DNA from: CAMYKD01 sp041617155
GTDB taxonomy: Bacteria; Pseudomonadota; Alphaproteobacteria; Kiloniellales; JAKSDN01
Direction of reading: 5' to 3'
Length of the DNA stretch: 64,000 bases
NCBI GenBank assembly: GCA_041617155.1
Contig: JBFJPL010000004.1
Coordinates: 1 to 64,000, forward strand
Of the stretch, positions 9,207-17,877 are shown in pieces. The translations under genes were made by a program, and so were the position numbers. Within the stretch, counting starts at the first letter, position 1. Each line of letters begins with the position of its first letter. A model generated the notes under the pieces. It did no database searches and was not told where the DNA came from. It saw nothing but the letters and a program-made list of their open reading frames with translations.

Positions 9207-10439
9207 ATGACCACAGCCGCCGCCCCCTCGCCGCTCTCGGCCCTGCGAACCCCGCTCGTCATCATCGTGGCGGGCTGCCTGATCGCCGTGGTCGGCTTCG
9301 GTGTCCGCTCGGTCTTCGGCCTGTTTCTCGAGCCCATGACCCTGGCCAGGGGTTGGGACCGCGAAACTTTCGCGCTGGCCATGGCGATCCAGAACCTGTT
9401 GTGGGGCATGGGCGTGCCGGTCGCCGGGGCCCTGGCCGACCGCTATGGCCCGGCCCGTGTCATGGCCTTGGGCGCCTTGGTCTACGGCGCCGGTGTCTGG
9501 GGCATGGCCGTCGCGGAAAGCGGTTGGGCGCTGCACGCCTTCGGCGGCATTCTGACCGGCCTCGGCGTCGCCTTCACTGCCTTCTCGATCGCCCTGGCGG
9601 CCATGGCCAAGGTGGTCGGGCCGGAACGGCGCTCGCTCGCGCTGGGACTGGGCACCGCCGCCGGGTCTTTCGGACAGGTCGTGTTCTCGCCGCTCGGCCA
9701 GGCCATGATCGGCCAGTTCGGCTGGCATCCGGCGCTGCTGATTCTGGCCGCCACCACGCTGATCATCATCCCGCTCGCCTTCATTCTGCCGAACGACCCG
9801 ACTCCCAGGGGCGAGGCGGCTACCAATCAGACGATCAGCCAAGCCTTGCGCGAAGCCTCGGGCCACAGCGGCTACGTGCTATTGACCCTGGGTTTCTTCG
9901 TCTGCGGCTTCCACGTCGCCTTCATCACGGTGCATTTCCCGGCCTATACCCAGGATATCGGACTGGGCCCGGAGGTCGGCGCCTACTCCATCGCCATCGT
10001 CGGCCTGTTCAATATCGCGGGGTCCTTCCTGTCAGGCGCCGCCGGGCAGCGCTGGAGCAAGAAGTACGGCCTGTCGTTCATCTACTTCGCGCGCGCGATC
10101 GCCATCACCGCTCTGCTGATGGCGCCCAAGACTGAGGCCACGATCTACCTCTTCGCCGCGGTCATGGGCCTGCTGTGGCTGTCCACGGTGCCGCTGACCA
10201 CGGGCATCGTCGCCCAGGTGTTCGGCGTGCGCTACATGGCGACCCTGTTCGGCGTCGTCTTCTTCAGCCACCAGGTCGGCAGCTTCCTCGGCGTCTGGCT
10301 GGGCGGCCGGCTGTACGACACCATGGGTTCCTACGACCCCATGTGGATCGCCGGAATCGTGCTCGGCCTGCTCGCGGCGCTGGTCCACCTGCCGATCAAC
10401 GAGCGCCCGCTCGCGCGCCTGACGCCGCGCGCTCCCTGA
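9207..10439 (+). CDS. MFS transporter
   Basis: A 410-residue major facilitator with about 12 membrane segments. The loop motif ADRYGPARVM between helices 2 and 3 and the start FGVRSVFGLFLEPMTLARGWDRETFA resemble the oxalate/formate- and monocarboxylate-type MFS porters of proteobacteria. The ATG at 9207 follows GGAAAGGA by 9 bases. It lies in one transcription unit with the thioesterase and opposite the MarR regulator. The substrate is unknown; an organic acid is likely from the subfamily resemblance. Confidence 0.88.
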   Translation: MTTAAAPSPLSALRTPLVIIVAGCLIAVVGFGVRSVFGLFLEPMTLARGWDRETFALAMAIQNLLWGMGVPVAGALADRYGPARVMALGALVYGAGVWGMAVAESGWALHAFGGILTGLGVAFTAFSIALAAMAKVVGPERRSLALGLGTAAGSFGQVVFSPLGQAMIGQFGWHPALLILAATTLIIIPLAFILPNDPTPRGEAATNQTISQALREASGHSGYVLLTLGFFVCGFHVAFITVHFPAYTQDIGLGPEVGAYSIAIVGLFNIAGSFLSGAAGQRWSKKYGLSFIYFARAIAITALLMAPKTEATIYLFAAVMGLLWLSTVPLTTGIVAQVFGVRYMATLFGVVFFSHQVGSFLGVWLGGRLYDTMGSYDPMWIAGIVLGLLAALVHLPINERPLARLTPRAP

Positions 10440-10458
10440 GCCGTGGGCCCGTTCCGTC

Positions 10459-10582
10459 ATGCCCGGTCTCGATCCGGGCATCCAGGGCTGCCCGCCACCG
10501 CCTGAAAATATTGTCTGACACCAATTTATGCCGCGTCCTGGAGGTCATATCCCTTTTCGACACGCCCGGGCTTGATCCGGGC
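10459..10582. repeat. Two palindromic intergenic repeats
   Basis: Two hairpins of the same family as the one at 6409: ATGCCCGG-TCTCGAT-CCGGGCAT at 10459-10481 and GCCCGG-GCTTGAT-CCGGGC at 10564-10582, each followed by ATCC. They fill much of the 219-base gap between the MFS and TPR genes. I see no gene in this gap. Confidence 0.6.
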
Positions 10583-10658
10583 ATCCGGATCATTGGACAC
10601 TGGAAACGGACGGCCGAGCCCGGCCACAAAGTTCGGATGAAAGCGATAGGCAGTTTCC

Positions 10659-12077
10659 ATGCAGCATGACGAGCGCGGATTGGCACTGACCACGGAAAGT
10701 GCGGAGGCGGCCCGGGGTTTCGACCGTACGATCTGGAGCAATCTGGAATACCGCGCCGGCACCGCCAAGAGCCTGAAGGCGACTCTGGCGGCCGACCCCG
10801 ACTTCGTCTTGGGGCACTGCCTGAAGGGTCTGCTGTTCACGCTCTTCGGCTCCAATGCCTTCATGGAGCCCGCGCGGCAATGCCTGGCCTTCTGCCAGGG
10901 CCGCCTGGAGGGCGTCACCCCGCGCGAGGCCGCCCACGTGGCCGGCCTCGAAGCTCTAGTCGCTGGCGACCAGCGGCGCGCGGACCGCGTCTGGGACAGC
11001 ATCCTGGTCGACCATCCGAGGGACCTGCTGGCTCTGCGCCTGCAGCACTTCAATCTCTTCTACATGGGCGACAGCCACGGCCTCAGGAACGCGGTGGCGC
11101 GGGTCCTGCCGGCCTGGGACGAGCAGGTGCCCGGCCATGGCTTCGTCCACGGCATGTATGCTTTCGGCCTGGAGGAGAGCGGCGACTACGGTGCCGCCGA
11201 ACGCCACGGCCGCCAAAGTGTCGAGGCCAACCCCGACGACCTCTGGGCGATCCACGCGGTCGCCCACGTCATGGAGATGCAGGGCCGGCTCGCCGAGGGT
11301 CAGGCCTGGCTGTCGCATCCGCTCGAGCTGTGGGACGACCGCAACCTGTTCAAGGAACACCTCTGGTGGCACCGGTCGCTGTTCTTCTTCGAGCAGGGCG
11401 ATTACGGGCGCGTTTTGTCGCTCTACGACGACGCGGTGCACCACGACAAGGAGTCGGATTTCTACCTGAGCCTGGTCAATCGCGCGTCGCTGCTCTGGCG
11501 TCTGCGCTTCCAGGGCGTCGAGCTTGGCGACCGCTGGGAAGCGCTGGCCGACATGTGCGAGGCGCGCATCGAGGATCACGTGCTGATCTTCTCCGACATC
11601 CACTTCGCCCTGGGCCTGGCCGGGGCCGGACGCACGGCGGCGATGGAGCGTCAGCTCGCCTCGCTCGAAGCCTTCGCGGCGACGCCGGACAACTTCGCCG
11701 CCGCCACGGTCGAGCCGGTCGCCCTGCCGCTATGCCGCGCGCTGCTCGCCTTCGCCGAGGGCGACCACGCCGGCGCCGTCGCGCTTTTGCTGCCGATCCG
11801 GCGCGACACGGCCTGTCTCGGCGGCAGCCACGCCCAGCGCGATATCTTCAACCAGTTTCTGATCGAGGCGGCGCTGGCGGCGCGCGACTTCAAGCTGGCC
11901 CGCGCCCTGCTCGCCGAAAGGATCGCGCTCAAGCCCAACTCTGCCGGCACCTGGCGCAAGTATGGCGAAGCACTCCAGGTCCTCGGGGAGCGCGACTTCG
12001 CGGCCGAGGCCGCGCGCCATGCCGACGCAGTACTGACCGGCCAGGGAGCCGATATTCGAGCTCCTTCATCTCCATGA
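10659..12077 (+). CDS. Tetratricopeptide repeat protein (TTC38-like)
   Basis: A 472-residue soluble protein made of TPR-like helix pairs, with no signal peptide. The run GMYAFGLEESGDYGAAERHGRQ and nearby DDLWAIHAVAHVMEMQGR are characteristic of the TTC38 family, whose biochemical role is unknown. The last ten or so residues (GADIRAPSSP) look like run-out, and the 3' end overlaps a convergent lipoprotein gene by 149 bases. This suggests that both genes lost their native ends in one deletion. It is not in an obvious operon. Confidence 0.85.
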   Translation: MQHDERGLALTTESAEAARGFDRTIWSNLEYRAGTAKSLKATLAADPDFVLGHCLKGLLFTLFGSNAFMEPARQCLAFCQGRLEGVTPREAAHVAGLEALVAGDQRRADRVWDSILVDHPRDLLALRLQHFNLFYMGDSHGLRNAVARVLPAWDEQVPGHGFVHGMYAFGLEESGDYGAAERHGRQSVEANPDDLWAIHAVAHVMEMQGRLAEGQAWLSHPLELWDDRNLFKEHLWWHRSLFFFEQGDYGRVLSLYDDAVHHDKESDFYLSLVNRASLLWRLRFQGVELGDRWEALADMCEARIEDHVLIFSDIHFALGLAGAGRTAAMERQLASLEAFAATPDNFAAATVEPVALPLCRALLAFAEGDHAGAVALLLPIRRDTACLGGSHAQRDIFNQFLIEAALAARDFKLARALLAERIALKPNSAGTWRKYGEALQVLGERDFAAEAARHADAVLTGQGADIRAPSSP

Positions 12078-12471
12078 TCACGCGCAGCGCACCGTTCTTC
12101 AGTTCGTATTCGCGCAGCACCGCGACAAAGCGCACGCTCTGGCCGGGCGCGAAATCGCCGATCCGCGACGGCGGGATCTTGAAGCTGACATCCTCCTGGC
12201 GCACGCCCCCGCCGGCCGCGTCCATGTCGATCAAGAGCACGCCGGTTTCCGCGTAGTCGTCCTCGAACACCCGCCTGGCTTCGACCACCTTGCCCTGCCA
12301 GTTGACCCGCTTGCCCTTGACCTGGTCGAAGTAGGCGACAAAGCCCGCCGCGTCGTTTTCCGCCGCGCCGCGAATCTCGGCAAAGGGCAGGTCGTGGATC
12401 TGTTTGTCCTCGCAGGCCGGCAGCAGCACGGCAAGCACAAGGCCCGCGACGCACGCGCCCTGGAATCTCAT
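11929..12471 (-). CDS. Small lipoprotein, tail overlapping the TPR gene
   Basis: The first 130 or so residues look real: a lipoprotein signal with lipobox LPAC (Cys20), then a compact domain with VNWQGKVVEARRVFEDDY and FAPGQSVRFVAVLREYELKN, similar in layout to tRNA_anti-like OB folds. A good ribosome-binding site (AGGA) precedes the ATG at 12471. From about residue 132 on the frame runs antisense through the TPR gene and becomes an arginine-rich string (SVLRRHGARPRPRSRAPRG), which is not normal protein. The gene is probably 3'-truncated and reads into its neighbour. Function unknown. Confidence 0.65.
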   Translation of the reverse strand: MRFQGACVAGLVLAVLLPACEDKQIHDLPFAEIRGAAENDAAGFVAYFDQVKGKRVNWQGKVVEARRVFEDDYAETGVLLIDMDAAGGGVRQEDVSFKIPPSRIGDFAPGQSVRFVAVLREYELKNGALRVIMEMKELEYRLPGRSVLRRHGARPRPRSRAPRGPGVLRHTCARCRQSWA

Positions 12472-12537
12472 ATCCGAAGTCCTCCTCGTAGCGCCAACCG
12501 TGACAGGCGACGATCTTGCAACCCGGGAGGGTCGCGG

Positions 12538-12942
12538 TCACGTGGATTCGTAGTGGGCCAGCTCGATGAGATTGCCGTCGGGGTCGCGAAAGTAGACCGA
12601 GGTCATCGGCCCGAGCGCGCCTTCGCGCCCGACGGGGCCGAGCTCGACGGCGATTCCCTGGCGCTCCAGGTGCGCGACCACGTCGTCGGTCGGCGTTGCG
12701 GTGACGAAGCAGAGGTCGGCCGAGCCGGGCGCCGGCGCCGCGGCCTTGGGCTCGATCGGGCTCGGGTGCGGGTGCAGGTTGATCTTCTGGCGGCCGAAAT
12801 GCAGCGCCACCCGGCCTTCGGCCATGCCGCGCCGGGTCATCCCCAAAACGCTCTCGTAGAAGCGGCAGGTCGCCTCGATGTCGCGCACCGTGAGGACCAG
12901 GTGATCCAGACGGTCGAGCACAAGCCGGCTATCGCTCACCAC
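12538..12942 (-). CDS. VOC (glyoxalase/bleomycin-resistance) family protein
   Basis: A single-domain VOC protein of 134 residues with the repeated beta-alpha-beta-beta-beta layout: LDHLVLTVRDIEATCRFYES at the start and VYFRDPDGNLIELAHY at the end. The His in LDHLV, the His in ALHFG and the Glu in LIELA are plausible metal ligands. It starts with GTG, one base after the stop of the upstream MFS gene, so the pair is cotranscribed and coupled. Families with this fold include glyoxalase I, fosfomycin-modifying enzymes and dioxygenases; the reaction here is unknown. Confidence 0.87.
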   Translation of the reverse strand: MVSDSRLVLDRLDHLVLTVRDIEATCRFYESVLGMTRRGMAEGRVALHFGRQKINLHPHPSPIEPKAAAPAPGSADLCFVTATPTDDVVAHLERQGIAVELGPVGREGALGPMTSVYFRDPDGNLIELAHYEST

Positions 12943-12943
12943 G

Positions 12944-14143
12944 CTACTCCGCCGGTGCCGGCAAGGGGGCGACCTGTCGTCGGGCCGGCAGCATCAAGGC
13001 GGCGAGCGCCGCGACCCCGGCGATGACCGCGAGCGCGGCGAACAGCCAGACGAACTCGCCGGTCCGCTCCTGCACGAAGGCCACCACGGCCAAAGCCATC
13101 GGCGCGGTCGCGAAGGCGAGCACGAACTTGACCCCGAAGGCCAGGCCCTGGTGCCGTCGCGGCGTATAGTGGGCCAGCAGCATGTTCTCGGCCGGCAGCG
13201 CCGCCGTCGACAGCACCACGGTCAGCACCGCGACGCCGATCAGCGGTACGCCGCCGAGCGCCGCGATCCCGGCCAGTATCGGCACCTGGAACAGGAAGGC
13301 CGAGAAGTAGATCGGCTTGAGCGGATAGCGGTCGGCCAGATGTCCGCCGATGACCTGCATGACACCGCCCAGCAGGTAGACCCCGGCGACGATCGCGCCG
13401 ATGCCGAAGGTGCCGTCGCCGGCGATGTCACGCAGGCGCAGATCGAAGACCTTGGGCAGCGCCGCCTGGGTCGACTGGAAGATGATCCCCATGATCAACA
13501 TGGTCGCCACCAGGATTACGAAGACGCGCAGCATGTCGCCGCGGCTCGGCGGCACCTCGCTGGCGGGCCGTTCGGCGCCGTCGGTGATCAGACCGAGGCG
13601 CAGGATCGCCAGCAGGACGAGACCGGTGGCCAGGGACACCACGCCGGGCACGATGAAGGCGGCGCGCCAGCCGAAGGAGTCGATCAGCGCGCCGGCGGTC
13701 AGGCCCGCCGAGGCGACGCCGATGCTGCCGAAGATGCCGTTGATGCCGAGCGCCTTGCCCCGGCTTTCGGCGTTCTTGACCAGCCAAGCGATGCCGACCG
13801 GATGATAGATCGATGCGAACAGGCCGATCGCGGCCAAGCCGACCAGCAAGGCCGTCGGGCTGTCGAGAAAACCGCAGGCGATCGACGAGAGGCCGAGGCC
13901 GATGAAGAAGACGACCATCATGCCGCTGGCGCTCCAGCGGTCGCCGAGCCAGCCGGCCGGGATCGCACCCAAGCCGACCAGAAGGGCACCCAGCATCCAC
14001 AGCTCGATCAGCTCGTGGTAGGCGAGCGCCCAATCGACCTCCAGCGCCAGCACGATGACGAAGTAGAAGGCGGTGAAGAGATGCATGTAGGCGTGCCCAA
14101 GGCAGGAGAACACGAGCGACAGCCGGGCCGACCTCTTGGACAT
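12944..14143 (-). CDS. MFS transporter, Fsr (fosmidomycin resistance)-like
   Basis: A 399-residue major facilitator with about 12 membrane segments; SCLGHAYMHLFTAFYFVIVL at the start and IYHPVGIAWLVKNAESRGKALGINGIFGS (cut by me to its core IYHPVGIAWL) match the Fsr-like group. Such porters export small drugs or metabolites. I take the ATG at 14143, which has GAAAGG upstream; an in-frame ATG at 14182 is possible. It is coupled to the VOC gene downstream. The 177 bases from here to the cyclase gene hold an AT-rich stretch likely to carry divergent promoters. Confidence 0.85.
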   Translation of the reverse strand: MSKRSARLSLVFSCLGHAYMHLFTAFYFVIVLALEVDWALAYHELIELWMLGALLVGLGAIPAGWLGDRWSASGMMVVFFIGLGLSSIACGFLDSPTALLVGLAAIGLFASIYHPVGIAWLVKNAESRGKALGINGIFGSIGVASAGLTAGALIDSFGWRAAFIVPGVVSLATGLVLLAILRLGLITDGAERPASEVPPSRGDMLRVFVILVATMLIMGIIFQSTQAALPKVFDLRLRDIAGDGTFGIGAIVAGVYLLGGVMQVIGGHLADRYPLKPIYFSAFLFQVPILAGIAALGGVPLIGVAVLTVVLSTAALPAENMLLAHYTPRRHQGLAFGVKFVLAFATAPMALAVVAFVQERTGEFVWLFAALAVIAGVAALAALMLPARRQVAPLPAPAE

Positions 14144-14320
14144 TGCGTATTGCGCCTTTCGGATCGCCGATTGCATTAACACCTACACCGTCGCCGGAAC
14201 CCGGGCAAGACGGCCGTGGCGCACGGCTGCCGCGCATTGTGCGCATGACCGATTCCTGTTTCAATTAACGGGTGAGTTGGTTCGAGAACCAAAACAACAA
14301 ATCAATTCGGGCGGACCTCC

Positions 14321-15319
14321 ATGCTGAAAATCAGACGTTGCGGCGGCACGGCGCTGCCGTTGTTCGTGGCCGCGATGATGCGGCTCTCCCTGCCCGCCAA
14401 GCTCGAGGCAGCGCCCGGTGACGAGATCGCGGCGATCGTCGGCCAGGGCGAGATCGTCGATCTCACGGTGACCGTCAGCGAAGACTATCCGGCTCATTGG
14501 CCGTTCAATCCGCCGTTCAAGCGCCGGATCATGAACTGGTTCAAGAAGCAGCCGGGGGCCTACTCCGGGAACCCGATGACCGCGGCTGGCGGGCCGGGCG
14601 ACACGATTCAGGCGGGCCTGGTGCAGAGTGTCTTCCCCTACTAAAGCCAGCAGTACGCGATCGACGATCACACCGGGACCCAGATCGACTACCCGGCCCA
14701 CTTCATTCCGCCGCCCGGCAGCGGCATGCCGTTCGAGGACAAGATGGGCTGGCTGACCGGCGACAAATACCCGGTCGGCAGGCAGATGGGCGCGGCCGTG
14801 GTGATCGACGTGCGCAGCATCCTAGACCAGGCCGAGCCGGGCAAGAGTCCGGTTATCACCCTGGAGATGATCAAGGCCGACGAGGCCAAGAACGGCGCGA
14901 TTAAGGCCGGCGACGTGGTGCTGCTCTATAGCGGCTACGACGACGCCTACTACAAGCCGTTCCCGGAGGGCAACCGCCTGGCCTGGGACCCGACCGTCAA
15001 GGGCGATGTCCCGGCCTGGCCCGCGCCGACCCCCGAAGCGGTCGAATACCTGGCCCGGAAAGGCGTCCGGCACATGACCATCGACAGCCCGAGCATGGGC
15101 CCTTGGGGCTACGAGTGGCAGGGCAATCCGATGGCCCAGATGACCCACGTGACCTTCCTCAAGTACGGCGGCAGCTGGACCGAGTTCGCGCGCAACCTGG
15201 GCCAGTTGCCGGCCTGCGGCGCCTACTTCATCAGCCTGAGCGCCAAGATCGTCGACATCAGCGGGGGCCTGAAGCGCGCTATCGCGATCAAGCCGAAGGG
15301 CCCTGGACTGGGCGAGTAG
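14321..15319 (+). pseudogene. Cyclase-family (isatin hydrolase/kynurenine formamidase-like) gene with in-frame TAA
   Basis: Read through one TAA (14642-14644), this is a single frame of 333 codons. It opens with a signal peptide (about residues 1-30). The stretch just after the stop gives YAIDDHTGTQIDYPAHF, a full match to the HxGTxxDxPxH metal motif of cyclase-family hydrolases, and the second half continues in the same frame with normal codon use to 15319. The stop falls between the signal-bearing part and the catalytic motif, so a truncated product of 107 residues would be inactive. The internal ATG at 14726 lies after the motif and lacks a good ribosome-binding site. Either a recent nonsense mutation, a sequencing error or readthrough explains this. 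Confidence 0.8.
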
Positions 15320-15470
15320 CCGAGCCCCGGCCCGAGCCGGCGTGACGCCGGAGCCGCGGCACGGAGGACGTCGGACGGCGTTCGAAACCGCCCAAAAGTT
15401 GCCCTAATTGCGCCTCCAAGGCGCCCCGATTCGCCCTCGCGAAGCCCCATTGCCCCACCACATTGGGACG

Positions 15471-15677
15471 ATGAGAAACAGAGTGTGGAGAGGTATAGCA
15501 AAGATGTTCTCAGCACAGCGCGAAGCGCCGGCCGGAAGCCGCGACAACCTCCCGCCGCTGAAGGCGGCGGCGGCGAACGGTTTGACCACCCCGATCGACA
15601 CTGAACGACTGGTCTGGGACCAGGAATACCGCGACGAGATCCGGACGCGCCTCAAGACAGGCAGCGGCAAGGCCTAG
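15471..15677 (+). CDS. Small hypothetical protein
   Basis: An open frame with an ATG at 15471 (68 residues) or at 15504 (57 residues). Its second half, TERLVWDQEYRDEIRTRLK, has typical coding composition with G or C at nearly all third positions, and looks like the C-terminal helix of a small cytosolic protein. No ribosome-binding site is convincing. Its TAG stop is the CTAG at which a MITE has inserted. I do not recognise the family. It may be a short real gene or the remains of a longer one. Confidence 0.4.
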   Translation: MRNRVWRGIAKMFSAQREAPAGSRDNLPPLKAAAANGLTTPIDTERLVWDQEYRDEIRTRLKTGSGKA

Positions 15678-15943
15678 TGGTCTGAATCAGACATATGGAC
15701 CCCCTTAGGATCGCCTTTCCCGCTTCCTCGGGTGGAAGGCGCGCGCCGGCGATGCGGCACATCGTCAAGCGTGTCTGACGCCCCGAGGAAGCGGCAAAGG
15801 CGACCCTTCGGGCGGCCTTGTGAGCTCTCCGGCGTCGTCGCGCGGCGCTTGTGATGCGCCAGGCATCACGCCGCGCCACGCGCCTAGCCGGATGACCTCG
15901 GAAAACCGTTTGAGGGGGTCCATATGTCTGATTCAGACCACTA
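15675..15943. mobile_element. MITE (family A) with 30-bp perfect terminal inverted repeats
   Basis: The first and last 30 bases (15675-15704 and 15914-15943) are perfect inverted repeats and both ends lie in CTAG, giving a TA target duplication as in IS630/Tc1-mariner elements. Each end contains its own small palindrome GTCTGAATCAGAC. Inside, 15711-15732 pairs with 15782-15803 (21 of 22 bases), and 15840-15876 forms a second hairpin, with CCCTTCGGG between the two. No open frame long enough for a transposase exists, so it must have been moved in trans. It lies between a small gene and the photolyase gene, and its left end is the stop codon of the former. Confidence 0.85.
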
Positions 15944-16039
15944 GACTCGATCCGGCTGTTCGAAGCTTGGCCTTGACCGGCCGCGGGATAGACCTAGTTT
16001 CTTTCGCAGATGTCGGTCGGGTGAGGGAACCAGTTTCTT

Positions 16040-17503
16040 TTGACGGCGCCGGTAATTCTTTGGTTCCGCCAGGATCTGCGGCTGGCGGACAATGCGGCGC
16101 TTGCGGCCGCGGTCGCGACCGGTCGGCCGGTCATGCCCGTATACATCCTGGATGAAAAGACGCCTGGCCGCTGGGCACCCGGCGGAGCGAGCCGATGGTG
16201 GCTGCACGAGAGCCTAAAGGCCTTGGCTCAGAAGCTGGCGGCAGTGGGTGGCCGCCTGACCCTGCGGCGTGGCGCGGCCCTCGACTTGTTGCCTGCCTTG
16301 GTTGACGAGACCGGTGCAACAGCGATCTTCTTGACCCGCTGTTACGAGCCCTATGCCGCGGATCTGGAGCGCAAGCTTGCGGACTTGCTTCGAGCCAAGC
16401 ATGTCGATTGCAGGCGCTTCGGCGGCAACCTGCTGTTCGAGCCCGAGGCGCTGGCAACGAAATCCGGCCTGCCCTACCGGGTCTTTACGCCCTTTTACAA
16501 GGCCTGTCTGAACCTGCCGCGGCCAAATCCGCCGCTGACCGCGCCCACGGGCCTGGGCGCGCCGCCCGACCTGCCGCCCACGGACCGGCTGGCAGACTGG
16601 CGGCTGCTGCCAGACCGGCCGGACTGGGCCGGCGGCTTGAGGGAAAGCTGGCGGCCCGGCGAGGCCGGCGCCCGGCGACGCCTCGAGACCTTTCTCGAGA
16701 ACGCGATCAGCGAATATAAGGACCTGCGCGACCGGCCCGACCGGACGGGCACTTCGCGCCTGTCGCCGCATCTGCATTTTGGCGAGATCAGCCCGCGGCA
16801 GTGCTGGCACCTGGTCTCCGCCGTCGTGCAGAGCAGCGGCGGCAAGGGCGATGGCGGCGCCCAAGCCTTCTTGCGGGAGTTGATCTGGCGCGAATTCTCC
16901 TATCACCTCCTGCACCACTGGCCCGACCTGCCGGAAAAGCCATTCCGACGGGAGTTCGCCGATTTTCCCTGGGCCGAGGACCGCTCAAAGCTGTCAACCT
17001 GGCAAAAGGGCTCGACCGGCTATCCGATCGTCGATGCCGGCCTGCGCGAGCTGTGGCATTGCGGCTGGATGCACAACCGGGTGCGCATGATCGTCGCTTC
17101 TTTCCTGGTCAAGGACCTGCTGATTCCCTGGCAGGACGGCGCCGCTTGGTTCTGGGACACGCTGGTCGACGCGGACCTGGCGAACAACTCGGCCAGTTGG
17201 CAGTGGGTTGCGGGCTGCGGTGCCGACGCGGCACCCTACTTCCGGATATTCAACCCGGTCCTCCAAGGTCGAAAGTTCGACCCCGACGGCGTCTACGTGC
17301 GCCGTTGGATTCCCGAGCTCGCCGGGCTGCCAAACGCGTCCATCCACGAACCCTGGCAGGCCGATCAACATGACCTGCGGCGCGCCGGCGTAACGTTGGG
17401 CAAGACCTACCCCAGACCCATGGTCGACCATGCGGCGGCGCGCAAACGGGCGCTGACCGCGCTCGAAGACATGAAGCGGCGCCAGGAGGATCAGGCGTTC
17501 TGA
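16040..17503 (+). CDS. phr: Deoxyribodipyrimidine photolyase
   Basis: A 487-residue photolyase. The N-terminal alpha/beta domain starts PVILWFRQDLRLADNAAL, and the C-terminal FAD domain has GCGADAAPYFRIFNPVLQGR, NNSASWQWVAG and WREFSYHLLHHWPDLP. These fit class I cyclobutane pyrimidine dimer photolyases, which use blue light and reduced FAD to split thymine dimers. The most upstream in-frame start is a TTG at 16040, about 11 bases after GAGGGA; no ATG exists near the conserved start, so TTG is the best choice. A MITE ends 97 bases upstream and may have displaced or supplied promoter sequence. Confidence 0.92.
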   Translation: MTAPVILWFRQDLRLADNAALAAAVATGRPVMPVYILDEKTPGRWAPGGASRWWLHESLKALAQKLAAVGGRLTLRRGAALDLLPALVDETGATAIFLTRCYEPYAADLERKLADLLRAKHVDCRRFGGNLLFEPEALATKSGLPYRVFTPFYKACLNLPRPNPPLTAPTGLGAPPDLPPTDRLADWRLLPDRPDWAGGLRESWRPGEAGARRRLETFLENAISEYKDLRDRPDRTGTSRLSPHLHFGEISPRQCWHLVSAVVQSSGGKGDGGAQAFLRELIWREFSYHLLHHWPDLPEKPFRREFADFPWAEDRSKLSTWQKGSTGYPIVDAGLRELWHCGWMHNRVRMIVASFLVKDLLIPWQDGAAWFWDTLVDADLANNSASWQWVAGCGADAAPYFRIFNPVLQGRKFDPDGVYVRRWIPELAGLPNASIHEPWQADQHDLRRAGVTLGKTYPRPMVDHAAARKRALTALEDMKRRQEDQAF

Positions 17504-17507
17504 TCGC

Positions 17508-17822
17508 TCACGCGGTCTCGGTGTCGATCCAGTCGAGGTAGGCCGGGTTGCCGCCGGCGATTGGCGTGACAACGATAGCCGGACATACGTAACTGTGCTC
17601 CTGGCGGATCAGGGAAACCGCCTGATCGACCAAAGCGCTTCGTGTCTTGGCGAAAAATGCCGCCTCGGCCCGCTCCCTCACCTCGCCTTGCCAACGGAAG
17701 ACCGACGACATTTCCGCGACGCAATTGACGCCCGCGGCCAAGCGCGCCTCGACCAGTGCCCGGGCGATGTGTCGGGCCTCGGTGGCGTCCTTGGTCGTGA
17801 CAAAGATCAGGCTGTGACCCAC
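17508..17822 (-). CDS. cutA: Divalent cation tolerance protein CutA
   Basis: A 104-residue CutA1 protein with the family pattern FVTTKDATEARHIARALVE, a conserved ARLAAGVN, VFRWQGEV and EHSYVCPAIVVTPI. CutA1 forms very stable trimers and has been linked to copper and other divalent metals; its cell role is unclear. It starts with GTG at 17822 and ends convergently 4 bases from the photolyase stop. Confidence 0.92.
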   Translation of the reverse strand: MGHSLIFVTTKDATEARHIARALVEARLAAGVNCVAEMSSVFRWQGEVRERAEAAFFAKTRSALVDQAVSLIRQEHSYVCPAIVVTPIAGGNPAYLDWIDTETA

Positions 17823-17877
17823 GGTTCACCTCTCGCCGTTCCAACTCGCGGCAGTCTAGCGCCCGGCGTGCGAAAGG

